This document shows positions 56,468 to 64,000 of a stretch of 64,000 nucleotides of DNA, in pieces. Position numbers and translations under genes: made by a program. Positions within the stretch are counted from its first letter, which is position 1, and each line of letters opens with the position of its first letter. Under the pieces are notes generated by a model. It saw nothing but the letters and a program-made list of their open reading frames with translations. It did no database searches and was not told where the DNA came from. This DNA comes from Bremia lactucae (Eukaryota; Oomycota; Peronosporomycetes; Peronosporales; Peronosporaceae), in contig NC_090612.1 of NCBI RefSeq assembly GCF_004359215.1, positions 6,574,121 through 6,638,120 on the forward strand, read 5' to 3'.

Positions 56468-57520
56468 CTCTTGCCCTAGAAAAATTTACTAATGTGAAGC
56501 TCATGATTCATTTCTACTGGCGGTGTTGATTGAATGTATAATTTAAATTGGAAGCCAGGTTTTCCACACATTCCTTTCGGTACAGCTACACTGCCTCCCC
56601 GTTGTCTTGAAAAAATACGTCATATAATATATTTTCACTGTATGGGTCATTCCGCTGCATCCAAACTCAACAGTTATTCAATTACTTGATTTTGGATGCA
56701 GCGGAATGACCCATACAATAAAAATATTTTATATCGTCTTTAAATCGCCCTTTTGGCATTTGGTATATCACACCCCTTAAATTAAATTAGGGCACCGCTT
56801 TATCTACAAACCCTTATTATCTACATGAGATTAGTGACTGCGTTGGCGATGTTAAATGTACGGCTTCTAACAGGTGAAAAAAAGTTAAGAGCGCCCGCAA
56901 ATGATTGGCGAGTCATAAAATGAGCGAAAAGAAAGAGCAGCAAACCGAACAGTGAGGGAGAAAATGAGCATGCATGTTAGTTAGTCTTTGGAGGTCAAGC
57001 TAAGGATGATTTTATTGTACTTTACTTCTACCAACTTTTGCGGAAGAGAATCAAATAGGCGAATCTCAGTGCTCTTTTTTGTACCAACCATGAGTTAAAA
57101 TTGCCTTATGTTTCACTTTTTTGTCGGCTTTCATTCGTAATTTCTTTGCTGAAAAAGCATCTTGCTATTTAACATGAAAGGACGCATATATTGCGAAGTC
57201 TTTTGCAGACCTTCCGAGCTACGGAAGCTGGGAAGGCCTACATAAAATTTTCTAAATAAGTATTCTAGTTATCAACAAGTTGTTACCATTACGCTACTCA
57301 TAAATAAATACAGAGGTAAATAATTAATGTGTGTGGCTACATCGGTTCCCAAATGTAATTTAGCGGGGGATGTATCAATGTCCAAAGGGAATTAAAGACG
57401 TCTTTAGAGGTATAATTGTCAATTTTGCGATATAGCGGAATGATGAAGCTGTTCATTCTTAATCTGTACTTTTTATTTAATGAAACAAACAGAGGGGGAG
57501 GGGGACTATACCAAAACGGG
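56468..57520. other. Gene-poor sequence with a long inverted repeat
   Basis: No coding domain. 56640-56720 is a strong inverted repeat (separate entry). 57270-57300 repeats 50300-50330. The rest is AT-rich and unassigned, up to the Gy-C LTR. Confidence 0.45.
56639..56718. repeat. MITE-like inverted repeat
   Basis: Arms of 27 bp, TGTATGGGTCATTCCGCTGC... and its complement, are separated by about 24 nt. The arms extend imperfectly outward through AT-rich sequence to about 56605-56745. The size and hairpin form suit a small non-autonomous DNA element, though no target duplication is clear. Confidence 0.6.
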
Positions 57521-58051
57521 TGTAGGCGGGCACGTCGTAATGCGGCCACGCTCTACTTAGACACACACCCTAGCACAGCGAGGAAGCGGTTTGACCAGCT
57601 TCTCTTGCGTGCAGTGAGGTAGTTGTGGTGGGTGCGTTAGCGACCTCACCCAACGCACTAAGTTCTTTAGTTAAGTGTCGTCACGGGAGCGGTAATCCGG
57701 CTCCTCGTGCGCACTTACTAAGTAGGAAGTACTTGTCAGACTGATTTATATTTAATCGTATTACATATAAATACCTATTTTTTTACCAATCAAAATGTCA
57801 TCTCTGTAGATAACACTTATATGTATTGCGAGCGTATCTTTCTAGATACCTCGCGTAACGGATGACGCTAGCCGTCCTCCTAATGTGAATGCACCCATGT
57901 GCATCACATGCACAAGAGTTGGTCATAAGTGAGCACCACACCCGAGTGCTGGGTCTAATTAAATATCATAAAGTAATTAACCATCCCCTTAAGTACACCA
58001 AGTGTACTTCACGGGGACTGTGTAACATTAGGGCAACTTTAGCCCGTTACA
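57521..58051 (-). repeat. Gy-C 3' LTR
   Basis: 531 bp, complete: TGTAGGCGGG...GCCCGTTACA on plus. The left flank is AACGG-like, and the element's other end is missing, so no target duplication can be tested. Confidence 0.88.
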
Positions 58052-58064
58052 CCATCCCCTCCTT
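58052..58064 (-). promoter_or_regulatory. Polypurine tract of Gy-C
   Basis: The minus strand reads AAGGAGGGGATGG directly before the LTR, which fixes the element orientation as minus. Confidence 0.75.
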
Positions 58065-58180
58065 AAAACGAAATTACATTTTAAATTCTTCAAAGAGGAG
58101 AGAGGAACTGCGAGCAGCTTTACGCGCCGCTAGTTCACTCAATCACTGAAGCGCACGAATTTCCATACACGGCGCCAAAG

Positions 58181-59470
58181 ATGCCACCTAAAAGGGCCAT
58201 TGTTGGTGGGTCGTGCGAAGACGCCCACTCAACCTCGCATCAAACGCACGCGTCGCGTTGTCGTGCTGGCCGCGTCCAATGCCTATGTCGAAACGCCGAC
58301 AGCTATTGCTGCTGTCGCATTAACGGGGCTAAAGGATCCATCCCACTTTGTCAGTGAGAATGCTGATCCGTCGCTCGTTCTCGACTACAAGAAGTCGACA
58401 CCGTTGCCGTCACCTCATAGTAGTGATGCGAACAACGAGCTCATGAGGAAGGATGATGGCGCATTATTGCCCATCCAAACTTATCTCATGGCTCACAACA
58501 TGGAGACAGCAACATTTACGAATGCTGTCTCGTGTCTACGCTGGATAGCGCAGCGACAGGTAATGAGAGCGCTGCCCATAAAGGCGCAGCCGCTTCTCCG
58601 TTGAGTAAAACCACAACGCCTTATGCTCAGACCATAATCCATAATAGTTCTGACAAAGAGGATTTGGAGCCTAAAGCTCCGCCGACGACACGTGAACGTG
58701 CTCAGTCGGTGTCACAAGCCATTTGTTTTGAACGTGGCTATGTGACGGGTGGCATACCAAAGATGCCTCCTCCATCTAAATGGCCTCGTTTAAACGGGTC
58801 AAGAGCGTCGCTCCTAGAGCGCGCTCTTCTAGATGCGCATAAAACGCTTGGGCGTATTTTCCCGGTCCCGGTCGTGTTGCGTTCAAATGAAACGCCCGAC
58901 CAATACAAGGCGGAATTCTTGCGCCGCATTCTGATGCGTTGAAGCAGCGGTCGCAACGAATTAATTTCCTTCGCTTGCGTGTGAACGAGATAATGGGCGG
59001 TACTGTACCCCCTGTTTCTTCTCACAACGCTACTTCTGCTAGTCCATTTGAGTCTAGCGAAGAGGCCTCAGCTGGTGCTCCTTTTCATAGGCAGCCACCA
59101 AGCCGGGCACATCTATACATAGGGTAGCGATCGGTTCCTAAGAGTCAAAATTCTTCGGGTAACCTTTTCATTGGACGAAAATCTGATACCTTTGCCCCAC
59201 GGAGCGGTGGGCAAGCAACCTTTTAATAAGGAAGCGTTGATTCTCACCCGTATCACTCAGTGCAAGCGGCGCCCGATAGGAGTGGCGACGTCGCCCACGT
59301 ATTCGCGGCTGTCTGACATTCGTCCGTTCAGTCACAGGCGTTAAGCGCTGCTGAACGACGTATTGTGTATCTCGAGGGTCAAGTCTCGCGACTGACCTCG
59401 GATCTTTTTAATGTCCGAGCGAAGGCTCGTCAGGATTATAAATGCCTGAAGACTCTTGGACCTCTTTGAG
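58181..59470 (+). pseudogene. Antisense ORF of Gy-C, copy 2
   Basis: It retains the start missing at 24.1 kb: the ATG at 58181 opens MPPKRAIVGGS, about 130 bp inside the LTR. A 2-base deletion then shifts to TPTQPRIKRTRRVVV, LTGLKDPSHF and DDGALLPIQT (to 58604). The next frame, 58532-58942, is open through NESAAHKGAAASPLSK, ERGYVTGGIPKMPPPSKWPR and LERALLDAHKTLGRIF. Later blocks include FHRQPPSRA near 59090 and LSAAERRIVYLEGQVSRLTS near 59345-59410, a heptad-like end. The distal part overlaps minus-strand chromodomain/linker sequence. Function unknown. Confidence 0.58.
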
Positions 59471-60280
59471 AGGATGATGCTGAGGGATCCGCGTTACTCG
59501 CGTGATGTCCCTCGCTCTCCAAATCCTGTTCGTGGTGGGAGGAATCGGTCCGATAGCTTTTCGCCTTCACCGCCCCCCTCACCCGAACGACGCTTGACTC
59601 ACTGTCAGCGTCACCATCGGTCTTCTTAGACGGATGAGGATAAATGCTCTCATTTAGGTCTACATACCGTTTCAGACAACCCACGTAAAATACGGGGTGC
59701 GCCTTTATAGACGGAGGTAGGGTGAGCCTATAATTTAGGTCTCCAACCTCTTCGACCACCGTAAGGGCCCAATGAAACGCGGCAACAACTTCGTAGTACC
59801 TCCAGGCAGTAAGAAATTGCAATTTTAGGTAGGGTAGCAGTGCTTAATAGTACTTTTTCTCGTTGTGCTTGTCATGTCCGCTTGCCATTGTGTCACGGAC
59901 TTTACGTGTGATGGCTAATCGCTCATCCACAAAGCGTTAAGCCTCGCTCACGCTTTTAGCATCAAACGCGCCTATGACACCGCTGAGATATCGGTCATAA
60001 GGCGTAGTTTTATCGACCACTGCTAAACTGGCAGGGTCACGAGGGCAAGTTTCTGTCTTTGAGATGATACCCTCATGGGTCATGGTCATATTGACGAAAC
60101 ACTGTCCCTCTTTCGCACCGAGCATAGTGAGGGGACCTCGCCCACTAAGACTCGGGCTGCTCAGAAACGAGACTGGCGTCCGAGGATGGTGCAGTCCGTT
60201 AATGTAAAGCGGTGTCTCACCCGTACTGGCGTGGACACTGTTATTTATAGCGAACTCCACAAAGGGCAATTGCTTGCTTA
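59100..60280 (-). pseudogene. Gy-C integrase C-terminal half
   Basis: 59937-60280: KQLPFVEFAINNSVHASTGE and TPLYINGLHHPRTPVSFLSS of the integrase core end. 59436-59822: beta domain and linker (VVEEVGDLNYRLTLPPSIKA, HPVFYVGCLKRYVDLNESIY). A chromodomain would be near 59150-59250 but is eroded. The core upstream of VEFAINN is replaced at about 60281 by Gy-D sequence. Confidence 0.78.
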
Positions 60281-60284
60281 TACC

Positions 60285-61181
60285 TTGCACCGGTTGGAGT
60301 TCGTTTCTCAAACTTAGGGCGAATCGCCAGACTTCGCGTCCAATGTCTTTGACATTGCGAATGAACGCGCTCCAGGCTTGCATGAGCGAGACTTTACCTC
60401 GCTTATTGTTGCCGCTATACCATCGATGCTTGAAAAAAAGCATCGATATAAAAATCTTCCTTAGCGCGAAAGTTCTTCGCGCTGGGATCAAGGCCATGAA
60501 GCTTTGTCGCAATAAATAAGGGACATTTATCGTGAGGAGTAGTCTTTCTAGACATTCTATTAATCAGCTGTTCGGGCAAAAGCCACGGCTCCTTTTCAGG
60601 AAGATGAGACATTTTACTGTCTTCACTCCCCTGAGTAGTACCCACTGAAGCAGGAGTACCACAAGAACTTTTCTTACGATGGCTTACGCCATCGTCATCA
60701 CCACGCATAGAAATATGTGCGAACGACGGCACGGGAGACGGTACTGGCGCTGAGGAATCATCCTCATCGTCGGACAGTGGCGAATACTACCAGCACGTCT
60801 ACTCGAATGAGCCCCCTCATTCGAAGGCTCATAATCAGCCGCCTGACGGGTATCAGGCGACTGTTCCATCCTCCCCGAGTCGGCCATTTCGTCCGACTCG
60901 CACTCATAATCGACCTCTAAAGAGGGGTCGTACTCACGTGGTGAATCACCACGTGCACTCGCAACACCAAGTGTTGTGCGAGTGGAAGACACTACGGTAG
61001 ACGGAACGTCTACCGCAAGAGATAACAATGCGTCACCCGCGGCTGCACGAACCGCAGCCGAAGGTTCAACACTATCCTCACCCCGCATGAATTGTTCCTT
61101 CATGCGATGGAATTTAAAATGATGGATCTGACCAATCAAAATCATTTTAAAAATTAAGTGGTCATTTAGCGACCACTCCAC
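60285..61181 (-). pseudogene. Antisense ORF of Gy-D
   Basis: Minus strand, while the polypurine tract at 61209 shows the element itself is plus. The likely start is the ATG at 61103 (MKEQFMRGEDSVEPSAAVRA), with an in-frame alternative at 61181. An acidic Ser/Glu/Asp region follows (SLEVDYECESDEMADSGRME), with a frameshift at about 60790. 60415-60732 gives LPEKEPWLLPEQLINRMSRK, LFIATKLHGLDP and KEDFYIDAFF. One more shift leads to FKHRWYSGNNKRGKVSLM, then QAWSAFIRNVKDIGREVW, to the junction with Gy-C at about 60281. The last blocks match the Gy-E antisense ORF at 35370-35490. Confidence 0.6.
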
Positions 61182-61208
61182 CTAATGACATTCAGAGTGA
61201 TTGTCGTT

Positions 61209-61222
61209 TAAGGGAGGGGTGA
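61209..61222 (+). promoter_or_regulatory. Polypurine tract of Gy-D
   Basis: TAAGGGAGGGGTGA directly before TGTAACGGGG, so 61223-61672 is a 3' LTR of a plus-strand element. Confidence 0.72.
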
Positions 61223-61672
61223 TGTAACGGGGTGTATCGTTACATGAAATTAACAATAAAAGATTGTTAATTAATATTATCCAAAAGGTAGATAATATTT
61301 GGAGGAAATTACTTTAAATAGTAATTTCCTGAATTCTTATCCATAAATAGGTATAGACCATTATGTCTATTTATTCCGCAGACTAATCAGCTGTAGAAGT
61401 AATCAAAGAGAGTTACGAGATAAGATAGATAAGAATTCATTTACATGTTTAGTATTAGTTTATAGTTAAGACAACATTTACAAAGATAGATTAACAAGAC
61501 ACTTAACTATATTAATACAGTTTTCATTTTACACTCTTAAGCTAACTTGCCTTAAGAGAAGTCTTCCTCTATACGTACAGTGTACGTCACCTAACGAGAG
61601 GCACCACTCACATCTGAAGCAGTGTGAAATGGACTTGTACTGAAACAGTACAAGTCGCAGTGCCCCGTTACA
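61223..61672 (+). repeat. Gy-D 3' LTR
   Basis: TGTAACGGGG...CCCCGTTACA, 450 bp, homologous throughout to 61883-62323. Confidence 0.85.
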
Positions 61673-61882
61673 AGACATGAACATGTCCATAGAGAAGACT
61701 TCGCTCCACATGTAGCTAACAAACTTGCGATACTATTGCCAATTTTCTTATAATTAATGACCGTCAATTTTAACCCACTACTATTTCGCGACGCTATTGC
61801 AATAATACTAAATATAATATACACAACCAGGTTGCAGTAACCGTCGGTAAGTGATCGTGATGCATTAACATCAAACAGAGCT
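61673..61882. other. Spacer between two Gy-D LTRs
   Basis: 210 bp, AT-rich, no feature recognised. The outer bases AGACA (61673-61677) are a candidate target duplication, but the partner is missing. Confidence 0.4.
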
Positions 61883-62323
61883 TGAAACGGGGTGTATTGT
61901 TACATGAAATTAATATTTAAGGGTTGTTAATTAATATATTATCTAAAAGGTAGATAATATCTGGAGAATATTACTTTACATAGTAATATTCTAAAAGCTT
62001 ATCCATTGGTAGATATAGACCATTATTTCTACTTTCTCCGCGGTCCAGTCAGCGCTGGACGCGCGCAAAGAGAGAGACAGATAATACTTTATTACACGTT
62101 TTGTATTAATTTATAATTAAGTTATTATTAAATAGATAGAAACAGAAGAGCTTAATTCTATTAAATACAGTAATCTTTTAACCCTCTTTAAAGCAAGTGT
62201 TTCTAAGAGAGTCTTCCTCTGCATGTACTAGTGTACGTGAAGTGACGTGAGGCACCACTCGCTCTGAGGCAGTGCGAAGTGGACTTGTACTAAAGCAACA
62301 CAAGTCGGCAGTGCCCCGTTACA
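61883..62323 (+). repeat. Gy-D 5' LTR
   Basis: TGAAACGGGG...CCCCGTTACA, 441 bp. The primer-binding site CCTGGTAGCACT follows, so this belongs to a second Gy-D element running right. Confidence 0.83.
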
Positions 62324-62335
62324 CCTGGTAGCACT
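62324..62335 (+). promoter_or_regulatory. Primer-binding site of Gy-D
   Basis: CCTGGTAGCACT, the same TGGTAGCAC core as in Gy-A and Gy-C. Confidence 0.72.
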
Positions 62336-62512
62336 TTTTAGTCCGTCCAAGGACCACAGTTCCATCATCTAACATGGTCATGTTAGATGATAATGGAAAT
62401 ACGCATCACGTTTCGCGTGATAGCTACTCCTTTCTAAGTGATATAGAAAGGAGTGCCGTCGAACGAATGAGTTCGACCGTTAGGGAACGATGCCTTTTTG
62501 GCCATGCTGTCC
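62336..62512 (+). other. Gy-D leader with four successive hairpins
   Basis: Stems lie at 62364-62376/62379-62391 (13 bp, 2-nt loop), 62405-62410/62416-62421 (6 bp), 62426-62435/62445-62454 (10 bp) and 62458-62464/62471-62477 (7 bp). It is cut by a Gy-C LTR at 62513. No coding sequence. Confidence 0.7.
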
Positions 62513-63033
62513 TGTAACGGGCTAAAGTTGCCCTAATGTTACACAGTCCCCGTAAAGCACACTTGGTGTGCTTAAGGGGATGGACAATTACTTAAATAAA
62601 GTAGTCTGACCCAGCACTCGGGTGTGGTTCACATTTGTAATCAACCCTTGTGTATGTGATGCACATAGGTGCATTCACATTAGGAGGGATGACGCCTAAC
62701 GTCATCCGTGATGAGAAAGATACGCTCGCAATACATTTAGTGTTATCTATAGAGATGACATTTTTGATTGGTAAAACGAGGCATTCATTTTTAATGCGAT
62801 TATAAATAAATAGGTCTGAAAACTACTTTCTACTTAGTAAGTGCGCTCGAGGAGCCGGATTACCGCTGCCATGAAAACACTTTACTAGAGTACTTAGTGT
62901 GTTGAGTGAGGTCGCGAGGCGCCCACCACAACTACCTCACTGCACGCAAGCGAAGCTGGTTTAACCGCTTTCTCGCTGTGCTAGGGTGTGTGTCTAAGTA
63001 GAGCGTGGCCGCATTACGACGTGCCCGCCTACA
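62513..63033 (+). repeat. Gy-C 5' LTR
   Basis: 521 bp, TGTAACGGGC...GCCTACA, inserted in the Gy-D leader. The primer-binding site CTTGGTAGCACTT follows at 63034-63046. Confidence 0.9.
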
Positions 63034-63162
63034 CTTGGTAGCACTTGAAATCCTTCACACGACCCGCACCCCTGCGTGTGTACGTGAGTATGAGCCTCAC
63101 TCAATATTGATTGGACTCATTTCCCTTACCTCTCCAAACATCATTGGGAGGTGGCAGGGCAT

Positions 63163-64000
63163 ATGGCACAGGGACTTGGTGAACAAGCCGTTGTCAGGCT
63201 CCTGGGCAGTCCTCCTGAGCAACATGTTGCCCAGTTGGAGCAGTTTGAGGCATTCGTGCTCGGACAGCGGAGGGCCGCGTCCGAGTCACAGAGCCATGCT
63301 GCGGCGGAGTCCGTCACTCAGACTCAGGATGAGCTAAGGCATGAGCAGGCTCGGAGCGAGGCTCTCAACAGGACTGTTGAGATGCTCTCTGCCCGGCCGC
63401 ATCAGCCGAGGCCCATTCGGATGGACCCGCCCAAGTTCGATGGAACTGTGGCGCACACGATTGTCCACTGGCTTTTAGCCGTGGAGCAATGTGGTGTCGC
63501 CGAGCTCATCGAGGACGACAGCCGGATGGTGTCGTACGCTATGTCGCATCTGCGCGGTAAGGCCTCAGAGTGGGCTTACTCGGCGCTTATGGCGGACAGA
63601 AAAGCGTTCCCCTCATGGGCGATCTTTAAGGATAAGATTCGCGCCATGTACCAGCCGCCGAACAACGAAGTGTTGCTTCAGGCGCGCTTCTTTGGGGCGC
63701 GACAGGCGAAGCGATCTCTGCAAGAGTATGTGCAAGAGATGCGCTCGCTGTCCGCATCCATAACCGTAGGTCCGATTCCGGAGCACATTAAGGTGCCCAC
63801 GTTTATGAACGGACTACGGCATGGCCCATCGCGACAGGCCCTTTTTAGAAAGGTGCCGTCGACGATGGAAGAGGCAATCCAAATTGCCTTAGTTGAGGAG
63901 CAATCCTACAACAGTGCCTCGGCGACAGCTTGGTATAAGCCGTCGGCCGAGAGGACAGATGCCACTCCTATGGAGTTGGGCAATGCAGACGTGGTCTGTT
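63163..64000 (+). CDS. Gy-C gag, open to the window edge (partial)
   Basis: The ATG at 63163 opens MAQGLGEQAVVRLLGSPPEQ, and the frame has no stop through 64000 (279 codons and continuing). N-terminal heptad-rich part: HVAQLEQFEAFVLGQRRAAS and ESVTQTQDELRHEQARSEAL. Then RPIRMDPPKFDGTVAHTIVH and the retrotransposon gag core (SEWAYSALMADRKAFPSWAI, NEVLLQARFFGARQAKRSLQ, EYVQEMRSLSASITVGPIPE, FMNGLRHGPSRQALF). It ends where MELGNADVVC should enter the zinc knuckle. The start is chosen as the first ATG after the last upstream stop in this frame. It is the best candidate for a young, possibly complete Gy-C element extending beyond the window. Confidence 0.85.
   Translation, partial: MAQGLGEQAVVRLLGSPPEQHVAQLEQFEAFVLGQRRAASESQSHAAAESVTQTQDELRHEQARSEALNRTVEMLSARPHQPRPIRMDPPKFDGTVAHTIVHWLLAVEQCGVAELIEDDSRMVSYAMSHLRGKASEWAYSALMADRKAFPSWAIFKDKIRAMYQPPNNEVLLQARFFGARQAKRSLQEYVQEMRSLSASITVGPIPEHIKVPTFMNGLRHGPSRQALFRKVPSTMEEAIQIALVEEQSYNSASATAWYKPSAERTDATPMELGNADVVC

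Noticed and set aside
1..64000. tRNA, rRNA or snoRNA genes
   Set aside because: No cloverleaf-like or rRNA-like sequence was recognised by eye on either strand. A tRNA scan would be decisive.

Overview
This window looks like a repeat-dominated stretch of a eukaryotic nuclear genome, most likely an oomycete (Phytophthora or downy-mildew relative). That assignment is inferred from chromodomain-bearing Ty3/Gypsy pol sequences of oomycete type, short 60-79 bp introns, and a stramenopile-like mix of Gypsy, Copia and Tigger elements. Only two intact host genes are visible. They form a convergent pair at 5.0-7.9 kb: a twin-CX9C mitochondrial assembly factor (COA4-like) and a seven-exon PP2A B''-type regulatory subunit (PPP2R3-like). 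Nearly everything else is transposable element, mostly broken.

I use working names for the families. Gy-A: LTRs TGTAG...TTACA; relics at 1-1251, 1726-4574, 33860-34108 and 35840-39002, plus a tandem LTR-internal-LTR-internal-LTR composite at 8344-23438 flanked by one CTAAG target duplication. Gy-C: LTRs TGTAACGGGC...GCCTACA at 23.8, 32.5, 46.0, 48.4, 57.5 and 62.5 kb, with gag-pol at 24-32 kb and an open gag running off the right end. Gy-D: LTRs TGTAACGGGG...CCCCGTTACA at 61.2 and 61.9 kb. Gy-E: LTRs TGYRACGGGG-like at 8.2/23.4, 33.6, 35.0, 53.5 and 54.0/56.3 kb, with pol pieces at 34, 51 and 52.7 kb. Gy-H: a gag-protease fragment at 39.0-40.2 kb. Copia: a degenerate tandem pol array at 40.2-45.9 kb interrupted by assembly gaps. 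Tigger/pogo: a DNA transposon relic at 54.37-56.34 kb nested in a Gy-E LTR.

Layout from left to right: Gy-A debris (1-4.6 kb); host gene island (4.6-8.2 kb); Gy-A composite inserted in a Gy-E LTR (8.2-23.5 kb); Gy-C element with an internal 1.95 kb duplication at an N (23.8-33.0 kb); captured ADA2 gene fragment (33.0-33.4 kb); Gy-E and Gy-A debris (33.6-39.0 kb); Gy-H and Copia (39.0-46.0 kb); mosaics and partial elements (46-54 kb); Tigger (54.4-56.3 kb); gene-poor sequence with a long inverted repeat (56.5-57.5 kb); Gy-C, Gy-D and Gy-C pieces (57.5-64 kb).

Two signals run across families. First, Gy-A, Gy-C, Gy-D and Gy-E each carry an open frame on the antisense strand. It starts just inside the 3' LTR next to the polypurine tract and reads back toward, and over, the integrase chromodomain. 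Gy-D and Gy-E share a conserved protein block there. Second, the Gypsy sequences appear packed with short near-perfect inverted repeats, far denser by eye than in the host gene. Both are hand observations that need computation.
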